Shown here: positions 52,190-62,300 of the stretch, piece after piece
Layout of the letters: each line of letters starts with the position of its first letter
How positions within the stretch are numbered: the stretch's first letter is position 1
NCBI GenBank assembly: GCA_040216555.1
Contig: JAVJOW010000010.1
Coordinates: forward strand, 1 to 64,000
Reading direction: 5' to 3'
Source: Arenibacter sp040216555
GTDB taxonomy: Bacteria > Bacteroidota > Bacteroidia > Flavobacteriales > Flavobacteriaceae
Length of the DNA: 64,000 nt
Made by a program: the position numbers and the translations under genes
The notes under the pieces: generated by a model
What the model saw: only the letters and a program-made list of their open reading frames with translations
Databases searched by the model: none
Told to the model about the DNA's origin: nothing

Positions 52190-52909
52190 ATGGATAGAAG
52201 AAAGAGTATACAGACAATAATTCTAGGTGCGGGCGCATCTGCTTTGGCTTTTCATGGCTGTAAGACAGATGGACCCGATACAGCAAAGGAAGCCGTAGCC
52301 GCGGCCGAAAACACCCATTATTTTGGTCGTACCCCCGAGGAGTTGGAGCTGATTGAAAAGTTGAATGCAGAACAGCTATTTACTGAACATGAGATGGAAA
52401 CTATAGCAATATTGAGCACGGTGATACTTCCTCCCAGAGAACCTAATGGAGGGCCCATTGAGGCAGAGGTCCCGGAATTTATAGAGTTCATGGGCAAGGA
52501 CATTCCGGAGTTGCAGCTGACACTTAAAGGGGGGCTTATGTGGTTGGACCATAAGAGCAATACCGATTTTGGAACCGAATTTAAATTGGCCACCTTGGAT
52601 CAGCAAAAGCAGATATTGGATACCATTTGCTATCATGATATAGAAAAACCATTGGAGGTGCAACCTCTCGAAATACAGTTTTTCTATTTGATGCGCGGAT
52701 TAACGGTTTGTGGCTATTATTCCTCCAAAGTAGGAGTTGCCGAACTGGGCTATAAGGGAAATACGCCCAGTGTATGGGATGGTGTTCCAGCGGATGTTCT
52801 AGAGCAACATGGGGTGGCCTACGATCCCGAATGGGTCGCCAAATGTATCGATCAGAGTACCAGAAACGAAATCGCTACATGGGACGATAAGGGCAACCTT
52901 TTAACTTAG
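52190..52909 (+). CDS. gluconate-2-dehydrogenase subunit-3-like, copy 2
   Basis: The protein is 239 aa with a Tat-type start (MDRRKSIQTIILGAGASAL, then FHGC). Same domain as the product at 48565 (FTEHEMETIAILSTVILPP, MWLDHKSNTDFG, VCGYYSSKVGVAELGYKG). Probable export/assembly partner of the second GMC enzyme. Confidence 0.87.
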   Translation: MDRRKSIQTIILGAGASALAFHGCKTDGPDTAKEAVAAAENTHYFGRTPEELELIEKLNAEQLFTEHEMETIAILSTVILPPREPNGGPIEAEVPEFIEFMGKDIPELQLTLKGGLMWLDHKSNTDFGTEFKLATLDQQKQILDTICYHDIEKPLEVQPLEIQFFYLMRGLTVCGYYSSKVGVAELGYKGNTPSVWDGVPADVLEQHGVAYDPEWVAKCIDQSTRNEIATWDDKGNLLT

Positions 52910-52974
52910 GTCCATTAAAATTTGGTAATAATGGGGAAGGATCATTAATTATTTGTAATTCCTATTAGATATAT

Positions 52975-53001
52975 AAAAAGCCCCAGTTTCGGGGCTTTTT
53001 T
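52975..53001 (+). terminator. intrinsic terminator after the second dehydrogenase pair
   Basis: AAAAAGCCCC (52975-52984), AGTTTC, GGGGCTTTTTT (52991-53001): perfect stem and T run. Confidence 0.92.
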
Positions 53002-53069
53002 GTTTATTTGTTGCGGCGAAGCTGATGAACAGAGGAGAATGATTAGAATAACCAATGGTAATGTAGTAT

Positions 53070-53816
53070 ATGAATAGGAAGCGCACGGTTTTTAAGGGAA
53101 TGGTACTTTTGGCATTGACCCTTTCGTTTGGTTGTAAGGAAGTTGTTGTGAACAAGAATCCAAAGGAAGATGTTGAAAAGTTAGTTGAGATAAAGGATTC
53201 CGTAAAAATTCTAAAAGCGAAGAAAGATGAAGTTCCCAAATCCAATCTTAGATCCTTGGACGGTCTGGCCGATACTCTGTTTGTAAGGTTGGCCGATTAT
53301 AGTGATGATTTTGTGTACGACCTGCGCTATGCTACAGAAAATAATTTTTTAAAGGCCAAGGTTTACGATTGTGCCGAATGTTATACTAGGGTTAAGACGG
53401 CCCGGGCCCTGCTTTTGGCCAATCAAGAGTTGATAGGGAAGGGGTATAAAATAAAATTCTTCGACTGTTATCGCCCTAATGACGTACAATATAAAATGTG
53501 GGCCATAGTCCCCAATCCGCAGTACGTAGCCAACCCAGTTAAGGGCTCTATACATAACAAGGGTGGCGCAGTGGATATAACTTTGGTCACCCTGGACGGG
53601 AAGGAATTGGATATGGGGACCGATTTTGATTTTTTTGGAAAAAGGGCTTACCATGACAATTTGGACCTACCTAAGAATGTCTTGTATAATAGGCTTTTGT
53701 TAAAGGAAACCATGGAGAAATATGGTTTTTGGTCTATTAGAACGGAGTGGTGGCATTACAATTTAGGTACTGCATCCAATGACAAAGTGGCCAATTTTAA
53801 ATGGGATTGCGATTAA
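53070..53816 (+). CDS. D-alanyl-D-alanine dipeptidase-like lipoprotein (M15D, VanX/DdpX type)
   Basis: The protein is 248 aa with an SPII-type start (VLLALTLSFGC). Zinc peptidase: Asp/His set SIHNKGGAVDITL (HxxxxxxD) and EWWHYN with catalytic Glu and ligand His. It hydrolyses D-Ala-D-Ala or a related peptidoglycan dipeptide; VanX-type resistance is not implied because no van genes are near. Transcribed alone. Confidence 0.9.
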   Translation: MNRKRTVFKGMVLLALTLSFGCKEVVVNKNPKEDVEKLVEIKDSVKILKAKKDEVPKSNLRSLDGLADTLFVRLADYSDDFVYDLRYATENNFLKAKVYDCAECYTRVKTARALLLANQELIGKGYKIKFFDCYRPNDVQYKMWAIVPNPQYVANPVKGSIHNKGGAVDITLVTLDGKELDMGTDFDFFGKRAYHDNLDLPKNVLYNRLLLKETMEKYGFWSIRTEWWHYNLGTASNDKVANFKWDCD

Positions 53817-53948
53817 AGGCAATTCAAGGATATATGGATCAATTATGTAACTCCATGTGAAATATGCGGAGAATGGCACTTCAACAGAGAGAAGTATGAG
53901 CTCCCGATAGCCACCTGGGGAGAGAGTCGCACATCCTGCCTACGGCCC

Positions 53949-55127
53949 TCATAACTTATGACAATGAACAACTATTTTTTCGCCCTTGTGATTGGTGGTA
54001 AAAAATAAATAGTCTTCCCCACCATCCTTAATTTTAAACTTTTTCCTTATTTCTGCTACACTTATCGGAAAATTTCGAATGGTGATATTGGCTTTTTTTA
54101 CCTCCAGCTTTTGTAATTCTTTTTTATTGAAGGGAATCGTCTTGACAACTTTAAACCTCCTGCCAGGAAAATCCAATAATTGATTGTGGGTATATAAATG
54201 TGAGTGTTCATGTAACTTGAACATGTTGAATTGATTCCCTATGGACTTAAAAACGCCCGATTTTAGGATGGCTGAATTGGGCTCATATAAATATTCCAAG
54301 GGATCCGAGTAATTGGAGAGCGCTAATTTTTCATCATCAAGCGAAAAGCTGAACGTCTCCATTTTCGATCCGTTTAGATTTACTGTTTTTACCAATACTT
54401 TATTTTCATAACCCCGTTCCAATATCCATAGGATTTCCTTTACTTCATTTTTAAGCGCAACAATATGAATTTCCTTAACGGACTTTAACTCTCTAAGGCC
54501 GGCCGACAGGTCCAGTAGAGGGGAGGTTTTTATCATTATTTTTTCCCCCTTGGCCAAAATAGCACCTAGATTATCAGGGACATTCGGAATACAATCCGAC
54601 AACAGAAAAACCTTGCCCTTGGCATCATGTCTACGGGATGGATCAATAAATACCCAATCGAAATTAGCTTCTGAACTTTTTAGAAATTCTATGCCATCCA
54701 CGGCATGGGTAAGGATATTGGTCCTGCCCAAAGTCTTAAAATTATGTGCCGCTATTTGGGATAGATCCCTGTTAATTTCACAATGATATACCTGTCCTAT
54801 ATTGTGGCTGAAAAAATAACTGTCCACCCCAAAGCCGCCGGTCATGTCCAGAAGTGCAGCCCCACTTGTAAGCCCAGCTTTGTATTGGGCGGTTGTTTCG
54901 GAGGAAGTCTGTTCAATATTTAATTTGTTGGGGTAGTAGATATTGTCAGAGCCAACCCAAGTGGGAAGCTTGTCCATGCACTTGTTCTTGGCTTCAATTT
55001 GTTCTGCGATTTCCTTGTTGGTAACACCTTCAAAATTCAATGGCTTTAACAAAAGTGCAATAAGTTGCGTCCTTAAATTTTTGATTATAAAATCCTGAAT
55101 TTCAGATGTTAGAATATTTTTGTTCAA
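53949..55127 (-). CDS. class I SAM-dependent methyltransferase with THUMP-like C-terminus
   Basis: The protein is 392 aa. Motif I LDMTGGFGVDSYFF (about 93-106), a DWVFIDPSRR motif IV-like segment (about 175-184), and a C-terminal domain including RRFKVVKTIPFNKKELQKL that resembles the THUMP-like extension of Bacteroidota RNA methyltransferase-like proteins. The target nucleic acid is unknown. Seven bases upstream of its start on the same strand is the stop of the AI-2E permease, so they form an operon. Confidence 0.85.
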   Translation of the reverse strand: MNKNILTSEIQDFIIKNLRTQLIALLLKPLNFEGVTNKEIAEQIEAKNKCMDKLPTWVGSDNIYYPNKLNIEQTSSETTAQYKAGLTSGAALLDMTGGFGVDSYFFSHNIGQVYHCEINRDLSQIAAHNFKTLGRTNILTHAVDGIEFLKSSEANFDWVFIDPSRRHDAKGKVFLLSDCIPNVPDNLGAILAKGEKIMIKTSPLLDLSAGLRELKSVKEIHIVALKNEVKEILWILERGYENKVLVKTVNLNGSKMETFSFSLDDEKLALSNYSDPLEYLYEPNSAILKSGVFKSIGNQFNMFKLHEHSHLYTHNQLLDFPGRRFKVVKTIPFNKKELQKLEVKKANITIRNFPISVAEIRKKFKIKDGGEDYLFFTTNHKGEKIVVHCHKL

Positions 55128-55134
55128 GGTGGGA

Positions 55135-56223
55135 TTATAAATTTTTGGTAAGGGATTTTACAATTTTATTCTCGTTGAAAAATTCCTTTAAGATTACTTT
55201 TATGGCCGTATAGCCAGGTACCGCTATAATCATTCCAGTTACGCCTAGGAGCAAGCCTCCGATAATGATGATCAGGAAAATTTCCAAGGGGTGAGATTTT
55301 ACACTGCTCGAAAAGATAAAAGGCTGGGAGAAAAAGTTGTCTACTAATTGTCCAATGATGAACCCGATCATTACATAGCCGGTTTTGGGTAAAATAACGC
55401 TACTAAAATCGGCCCCCACGTTACTGGTCATGGTTAAAACTGCCATCAATATCCCTCCAATAATGGGGCCTATATAAGGAATAAGGTTTAGTAGGGCACA
55501 GAGAAAAGCGATTACTACCGCATTTTCTATCCCAAATATGAAAAGGACAATGGAATAAATGACAAACAGGATGAGGATCTGGAACACTAGGCCAACAAAA
55601 TATCGGGAAAGCAAATTTTTGATGGTTTCCATGGAATGTTGAAATCTATTTTCTTTGTTACTAGGAATTAGGGTGAGTATGGATTCTTCAAAAAGCTTAC
55701 TGTCCTTTAAAAAGAAGAAGGCTATGAAGAGTACGGAAAACAGACCTACACTAAAACTCCCCAAAATGCCGATTATGGAGTTCAGAAAATCTGGAAGAAT
55801 TCCAAAGTTCAGGTTGGAAAACAAATGTGAATCTTTAATGCTTTGTTCCAAATCCTCGGATTTAACCCCAATAAATTGTAGGAGCTGCCGGTACAAGTCC
55901 TCCAAATTGGTCTGTAAGGCATCTATGTTGAGAAGGGATAGGTTTTGTCCTTGTTGAATAAGCAATGGCACAAATAGGGCAATGACTCCAGCAACGACCC
56001 CAACAAGGAAAACCATAGTTATAATAACTGCTATGGTATTGTTGAATTTTAACTTCTGACGAAAAAATAAAACAATGGGCCGTCCTATTAAACTGGCAAC
56101 TCCCGCTATAGCTATGTATATAAGAACCGCGCTGATCTTGTAAAGAAAAGCCAGTAGGATTACAATGGCTAGTATAACTCCAAGAGCCCTTAAAATACCT
56201 TCTGCAATTGTCTTCGATGTCAT
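55135..56223 (-). CDS. AI-2E family (PerM-like) transporter
   Basis: The protein is 362 aa with about eight transmembrane helices. Seen: VASLIGRPIVLFFRQKL, ALLNLIPYIGPIIGGILMA and QPFIFSSSVKSHPLEIFLIIIIGGLLLG, the family C-terminal hallmark. Family members export varied substrates or act as Na+/H+ antiporters; none can be assigned. It begins three bases after the DUF4159 stop. Confidence 0.9.
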   Translation of the reverse strand: MTSKTIAEGILRALGVILAIVILLAFLYKISAVLIYIAIAGVASLIGRPIVLFFRQKLKFNNTIAVIITMVFLVGVVAGVIALFVPLLIQQGQNLSLLNIDALQTNLEDLYRQLLQFIGVKSEDLEQSIKDSHLFSNLNFGILPDFLNSIIGILGSFSVGLFSVLFIAFFFLKDSKLFEESILTLIPSNKENRFQHSMETIKNLLSRYFVGLVFQILILFVIYSIVLFIFGIENAVVIAFLCALLNLIPYIGPIIGGILMAVLTMTSNVGADFSSVILPKTGYVMIGFIIGQLVDNFFSQPFIFSSSVKSHPLEIFLIIIIGGLLLGVTGMIIAVPGYTAIKVILKEFFNENKIVKSLTKNL

Positions 56224-56226
56224 GTT

Positions 56227-56877
56227 TTAACTTTTAAAAACGTAGGAGATTATATTGGCCCCCATCTGTAAAGCCTTTAGACGGACTTCCTGGGGATCGT
56301 TATGCACTTCCGGGTCTTCCCATCCGTCCCCAAGATCGCTTTCAAATGTAAAAAGAAGGATAAGGCGGTTTTGCTCAAAGATGCCAAACGCTTGCGGCCG
56401 TTTGCCATCATGTTCATGTATCTTTGGCAATCCTTTTGGAAATTGGAACTGTTGCTTAAAAATAGGGTGGTCTGCACCTAATTCCGTGAGTTCCTTGTCC
56501 GGAAATACTTTGGCGAGTTCTTTGCGCAGGTAGGGTTCCATTCCATAGTTGTCATCTATATGCAAAAATCCGCCTGCCAATAAATAGGTTCTTAGATTTT
56601 CTGCTTCCTCCTCGGTAAAAAAAATGTTTCCATGCCCCGTCATATGTAAAAAGGGATATTGAAAAATATTGGGGCTGCCCACCTCTACTGTTTGCGGCTT
56701 GGGGTCAATGGTAGTCCTAAGTTGTTCGTTGCAGAATTTTATTAGGTTAGGAAGTCCTGTAGGGTTGGCGTACCAATCACCTCCACCTCCATATTTTAAA
56801 ATGGCAATTTCCTGCGCATATAAATTTTCGGCCAAATAAAAATTGAATATTAATAATACTGCAACTAGCTGCTTCAT
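56227..56877 (-). CDS. secreted DUF4159 protein
   Basis: The protein is 216 aa from ATG 56877 (MKQLVAVLLIFNF, signal peptide ending NLYAQ); an upstream start at 56904 is weaker. Glutamine-amidotransferase-like fold: YGGGGDWYANPTG, FLHMTGHGNIFFT, GGFLHIDDNYG, HPIFKQQFQFPKG. DUF4159 is a conserved domain without proven activity. First gene of a three-gene operon with the AI-2E permease and the methyltransferase. Confidence 0.88.
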   Translation of the reverse strand: MKQLVAVLLIFNFYLAENLYAQEIAILKYGGGGDWYANPTGLPNLIKFCNEQLRTTIDPKPQTVEVGSPNIFQYPFLHMTGHGNIFFTEEEAENLRTYLLAGGFLHIDDNYGMEPYLRKELAKVFPDKELTELGADHPIFKQQFQFPKGLPKIHEHDGKRPQAFGIFEQNRLILLFTFESDLGDGWEDPEVHNDPQEVRLKALQMGANIISYVFKS

Positions 56878-57022
56878 ATGCACTCGGATAATTACGATAT
56901 TCAAATTTAAGAATATTAACGGGTTAAAAAACGAAAAGGGCTATGTATAACATTCTGTGGTTTGTCATAGAAATTTAATTTTTAATAAAAGTTTGCCGTA
57001 GCCAGATATGCCCAATTGTGTA

Positions 57023-57727
57023 TTACAAGTTAATTAGGGCAATGGTGGTACAGGCCACAATGGCTGCAGTTTCTGTACGCAACCTGGTGCTTCCCAAAGC
57101 AACCGCTCTAAAACCGTTGTCCAAGGCCAATTTTATCTCTTCTGGAGAGAAATCGCCTTCCGGGCCAATTAATACGGTAGTATTTCTTTTGGCAGCTGCA
57201 CAATGGGATAGTTCCTTTTTTTTATCTTCCTCGCAATGTGCTATGAAAAGTTCCCCATTTTTGGGTTGGGTCATATATTCTTTAAAGGAAATTGCCGGAT
57301 TTAATTGTGGTAAATAGGATTGTAGGGACTGTTTCATGGCGGCTTGGATAACCTTTTCCATTCTGTCCATTTTAATGACCTTTCTTTCGGAATGATCGCA
57401 AATAATGGGAGTAATTTGATGAACTCCAATTTCTGTAGCTTTTTCCAAAAACCACTCAAAGCGGTCGTTAAGTTTTGTTGGAGCCACAGCCATATGGAGT
57501 TCATACGGTTTTGGCGGTAAATGAGTTTGGGAAACTATTTTTGCCCTACATTTTTTATGGTCCGGAACAAGTATTTCGGCTTCAAACCAAAGACCTTTGC
57601 CATTGGTGATTTGCAAAATATCGCCAGAACTTTTCCGCAATACTTTGGAAATATGTCGACTTTCATCGGGAGGAAAAATAAATTGATCCGTGTTGTTTTC
57701 TAATTCGGGATGGTAGAAAAGTTGCAT
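57023..57727 (-). CDS. rsmE: 16S rRNA (uracil-1498-N3)-methyltransferase
   Basis: The protein is 234 aa, SPOUT family. Seen: HISKVLRKSSGDILQITNGKG (PUA-like start), LDDRFEWFLEKATEIGVHQ, CDHSERKVIKMDR, IGPEGDFSPEEIKLA and LGSTRLRTETAA at the knot. Modifies U1498 in the 30S subunit. The TfoX-like gene is upstream in the same strand; start-to-stop gap 16 bases. Confidence 0.95.
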   Translation of the reverse strand: MQLFYHPELENNTDQFIFPPDESRHISKVLRKSSGDILQITNGKGLWFEAEILVPDHKKCRAKIVSQTHLPPKPYELHMAVAPTKLNDRFEWFLEKATEIGVHQITPIICDHSERKVIKMDRMEKVIQAAMKQSLQSYLPQLNPAISFKEYMTQPKNGELFIAHCEEDKKKELSHCAAAKRNTTVLIGPEGDFSPEEIKLALDNGFRAVALGSTRLRTETAAIVACTTIALINL

Positions 57728-57743
57728 GAGGTAGTAGTGAAGT

Positions 57744-58091
57744 TTACAGTTCGTTCAATTTTTGTTTGGCATGTTCCAATCCAAGTTCAATATAATTTAA
57801 TAACCGTTCCTCGGTAGCAATACCCTCTTTGGAAACATAGACGAATTCTTTCATGGGACGTTTTGCAAAATCCATGGGTCTTACGTGTCCGGAACTCAGA
57901 ACTCCCTCCATTTTATTGGATATGACCCTGACCATAAGATTGTCTTTTATAATGCCTACGGTCATTTTTCCACGATACAAAAAAGCAATTCCACCAAACA
58001 TTTTCTTTTCTGTTATATTCGATCGGACGGCTTGGGGCTGTATTTCAAAACTGGCCCTAATACGTTGTGCAAATTGTTCGTTGTATGCCAT
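57744..58091 (-). CDS. TfoX/Sxy N-terminal-domain protein
   Basis: The protein is 115 aa: KKMFGGIAFLYRGKMTVGI and GHVRPMDFAKRPMKEFVYV. Single TfoX N-terminal domain, as in short Bacteroidota relatives. Role in competence is not implied by this domain alone. Confidence 0.85.
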   Translation of the reverse strand: MAYNEQFAQRIRASFEIQPQAVRSNITEKKMFGGIAFLYRGKMTVGIIKDNLMVRVISNKMEGVLSSGHVRPMDFAKRPMKEFVYVSKEGIATEERLLNYIELGLEHAKQKLNEL

Positions 58092-58180
58092 AATATTTTA
58101 AAGTTTCAAGATACAAATTCAAACATATGCTCTGCTTAGATTCTGGTTTATCCAAATATTAAGATCAAGTGTTCAGTATG

Positions 58181-58194
58181 CCTTGAACCTTGAA
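58181..58194. repeat. CCTTGAA heptamer doublet
   Basis: Two tandem CCTTGAA heptamers followed by CTTTTTA. Same unit as in the 10941-10970 array. It lies seven bases beyond the tsaD stop at 58207. Confidence 0.5.
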
Positions 58195-58206
58195 CTTTTT
58201 ACCTTG

Positions 58207-59232
58207 TTATTGGATCACATATCTTGCCTTGGCAGTAACACTTGGATCTACAAAGTCCATTTCTTTATATTTTAAATATCCTACAATGCCAATCATGGCG
58301 GCATTGTCCGTGCAATATTCAAATTTGGGGATATACGAGGTCCATCCCCATTTTTCCTCTGCCTTCTTAAGGGCCTGTCTAATGCCCGAATTTGCAGAGA
58401 CTCCACCGCCAATGGCTATTTGTGTAATACCGGTCTGCTTTACGGCCTTCTTCATTTTGTCCATTAGAATATTGATGATGGTATATTGGATGGATGCACA
58501 TATATCGTTCAAATTTTCAGCGATAAAATTTGGGTTATTTTTTGTTTCCCGCTGAATGAAGTATAAAATGCTGGTCTTTAGGCCGCTAAAACTAAAGTTT
58601 AATCCGTCTACCTTGGGCTTGGGAAAGGGAAAAGCCTTGGGGTTTCCCAACTGGGCATATTTGTCTACGAGGGGTCCGCCTGGATAAGGAAGTCCCAATA
58701 TTTTTGCACTCTTGTCATAGGCTTCCCCTACAGCGTCATCCAAGGACTCGCCTAAAATTTCCATGTCAAAGTAGTCCTTTACCAGTACTATTTGCGTATG
58801 TCCTCCACTAATGGTCATTGCCAAAAAGGGGAAGGAAGGCATTTTGTAATTTTCCTCCTCAATAAAATGCGATAAAATATGGGCTTGCATATGGTTTACC
58901 TCAATTAATGGAATGCCCAACCCCAAAGATAGGGATTTGGCAAAAGAGGTTCCTACCAATAAAGATCCCATAAGTCCTGGTCCGCGTGTAAAAGCTATGG
59001 CGGATAACTGTTTTTTATCGATATTTGCTTTGGCTAATGCTTGGTGCACCACAGGGACAATATTTTGTTGGTGTGCCCTTGAGGCGAGTTCGGGAACAAC
59101 CCCGCCATACTCCTCATGAATTTTTTGCGTGGCCACAATATTGCTTAGTGTCCTATTGCCGCACAATACCGCGGCAGAAGTGTCATCGCACGAGGATTCA
59201 ATGGCTAAAATATAAATAGTTTTATTTTCCAC
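58207..59232 (-). CDS. tsaD: tRNA N6-adenosine threonylcarbamoyltransferase
   Basis: The protein is 341 aa. ASKHA fold: LAIESSCDDTSAAVL, VNHMQAHILSHF (metal His), SGGHTQIVLVKD, and GGVSANSGIRQAL. It makes t6A37 on ANN-decoding tRNAs. It diverges from tamB; the 84-base region between starts contains both promoters. Confidence 0.97.
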   Translation of the reverse strand: MENKTIYILAIESSCDDTSAAVLCGNRTLSNIVATQKIHEEYGGVVPELASRAHQQNIVPVVHQALAKANIDKKQLSAIAFTRGPGLMGSLLVGTSFAKSLSLGLGIPLIEVNHMQAHILSHFIEEENYKMPSFPFLAMTISGGHTQIVLVKDYFDMEILGESLDDAVGEAYDKSAKILGLPYPGGPLVDKYAQLGNPKAFPFPKPKVDGLNFSFSGLKTSILYFIQRETKNNPNFIAENLNDICASIQYTIINILMDKMKKAVKQTGITQIAIGGGVSANSGIRQALKKAEEKWGWTSYIPKFEYCTDNAAMIGIVGYLKYKEMDFVDPSVTAKARYVIQ

Positions 59233-59316
59233 TTTGTTTGGAATAAAATTTGAATGTACAAAGGTAAAACATAAAGCCCTATCAAAAAATTAAGAAAAAT
59301 TCTGGTCAGAGTATTT

Positions 59317-62300
59317 TTGGTACTCGTTCTTATTTGCGTTTTGGGCAGTGTTATACTTTCCTTGCCATTTGTCCAGACCCGTTTTGCCAAGTATGCCACT
59401 ACCGAAATCAATAAAGAATTTGGTACCAATATTAATATCGATCGCTTAAGGATTTCCCTAATCTCTTGGGATACTTCACTTAAAGGTGTTTATATTGAGG
59501 ATTACAAGCAGGATACCCTTTTTTATATAGACAATTTAAGTACCTCTATCCTTAACGTACGGAATTTGGTGAACGGTAAATTGGAATTTGGCGACATAGC
59601 CATTGAAAGACTCAATTTTAAACTTAGGACCTACCAGGACGACAAGAGCACCAATCTTGAGGTTTTTATTGATAAGTTGGACGATAAAAAACCCCGTGCC
59701 CCAGGTACACCTCCCTTTTATTTTTCTTCCTCCGATGTAGAAATAAGCGATAGTAAATTTAAGCTCATAGATGAAAATAGGGAAACAACGGAGATGTTGA
59801 ATTTTGTGGATCTAAATATCTCCGCTTCCGATTTTACCATTGTTGGTCCGGATGTTACGTCCAAAATTCAAAAGATGTCCTTTAATAGCAAAAGGGGAGT
59901 GGTGGTAAATGAAATGGCAACCGAATTCAAGTATACAAAACAGCAGATGCGTTTTGACTCCCTCAGCATCAAGACCCCTCAATCCCATTTATTGGGCAAG
60001 GTAATATTCAATTACGAACGGGAAGATTTTAAGGACTTTTTGAACAAGGTAAAAATTGACGCTGAATTTATAGAATCTACCGTGGCCTTAAATGAAGTGA
60101 ACTTATTATATAATGAATTTGGAAGTGATATCATTGTTTCATTTTCCACTATTGTTGATGGGGTATTGAACGATTTGAATACCAACGATTTGTTTTTAAC
60201 GACGGATAATACGGGAATTCGTGGGGATTTTAATTTTAAGAATCTTTTTACGAAAGATGCCGGTTTTGAGCTTGAAGCGAATATGAAGAATGTAACCTCC
60301 AGTTACTATGAACTAAGGGCCTTACTGCCGAATATTTTGGATGTGCTACCGTCTTCGATCCAGAAATTGGGCCAGTTTACGGTTCGGGGAGATGCCCTTA
60401 TCACGGAATCTTCAATAAATACCAAAGCCAACATCAATACCCTTATAGGAAGTAGTTATGTGGATCTTGAACTTACCGATATTGATCATATAGACGAGGC
60501 CTCTTACAAGGGTTTTGTGTCTTTGATCGATTTTGATCTTGGAAATTTAATCGAATCTGATAAGGTAGGGATTACGACTCTGGATTTTAATGTGGAAGGC
60601 AAGGGGATGGTAATGGAATATTTAAACACCGAGGTAATAGGGCAGGTGTATTCCATAAATTTTAATGGCTACGACTATAAGAATATCAATGTATCGGGTA
60701 TACTTAAAGAGCAGCTATTTGATGGTTCACTGTTATGTAGTGATGAAAATATTCAATTTAGTTTTAAGGGCTTGGCCGATTTTGCGGAAAACAGGAATAA
60801 TTTCAATTTTATTGCCTCGGTAGATTATGCCGACCTTAAAAAGATAAACTTTATAAATGATAGTGTATCCATTTTTAAGGGAGATATTAATATGGATATT
60901 ACTGGTAATTCCTTGGACAACATTGTAGGGGATATAAAATTTACCAAAACAAATTACCAGAACAAGAACGAAACCTACTACTTTGAGGATTTTAAGGTAT
61001 CGTCTACCTTTGAAAATGACAGCACCCGAATTATCGATATTAATTCACCGGATATTATTACTGGTTACTTGAAGGGTAATTTTAAAGTTAAGGAACTAGG
61101 CAGGTTGCTGCAAAATTCCTTGGGAAGTATTTACACCAATTATAGACCTTTCAATATATCGGCAAATCAGAGATTGGCATTTAATTTCAAAATCTACAAC
61201 AAAATTGTGGATGTGTTTTTTCCGGAGGTAAAGTTTGATCCCAATACCTTTATTAGGGGAAATATCATTGCCGATGAAGGGGATTTTAAATTAACATTTA
61301 AATCGCCCAGTATAGTTGCCTACGGTAATGAATTGGATAGCATAGACGTTAAGATTGATAATAAGAACCCCTTATTCAATACCTACGTCTCTATCGGTGA
61401 TCTGGCAACCCCTTACTATGATGTAAAGGATTTTAATCTGATCAATACGACCTTAAAGGATACCCTGTTTTTTAGAACGGAATTTAAGGGGGGGAGCGAA
61501 TATAATGATAGTTATAACCTCAATTTCTATCATACCTTCAACAAGGAGAACAAATCTGTTATTGGTCTAAAAACTTCCGATGTTAGTTTTAAAGGAAATA
61601 AATGGATACTCAACAAGGATGGAAACAATAAGAATAAGGTAATAATCAACAAAACGCTCGATAGCATTACCATTGAGGAAGTGGTAATGAACAATAATGA
61701 ACAGGAACAAATTAGGTTACGGGGTCAACTTGCAGATTCCACCTATAAGGATATCGAGCTTCAGTTTAAGATTGTTACCCTTGGAAAGATTACACCGGCT
61801 ATAGACAGTCTTAAGTTGCATGGGGAGGTGAACGGTACCTTGAACGTTCTGCAGAAGGACAATGTTTACCTGCCTTCCTCCAATTTGAATATTAAAAATT
61901 TTGGAATCAACAATATTACCTTGGGAGATTTGGCCATTGGTATAGTAGGCAATAGGGATTTGACCGATTTTGTAGTGAACACTTCCTTGGTGGACAAGGG
62001 GTCTGAGAAGCTTAGTGTGGTCGGGAATATCTCCAATAGGGAGGAGATTCCGCAGGCAAATCTCATAGTAGACTTCAATAATTTTAATTTAGAGCCTTTT
62101 AGTCCCTTGGGAGAGGGCGTTATTACCAATATTCGGGGCTTGTTACAGGGCAGTGCCATTTTAAAGGGGCCCATAAATAATCCCAATTGGAGCGGTGTAC
62201 TGTCTTTAAATGAAGCCGGTATTGCCATTCCTTATTTAAATGTGGATTATAGTTTTGCTCCGTACTCCAGGGTAAAGTTATCGGACCAGACCTTTCATTT

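Noticed and set aside
53070..53816. VanX vancomycin-resistance gene
   Set aside because: Only a general M15D dipeptidase lipoprotein; no vanH, vanA or regulator is adjacent.
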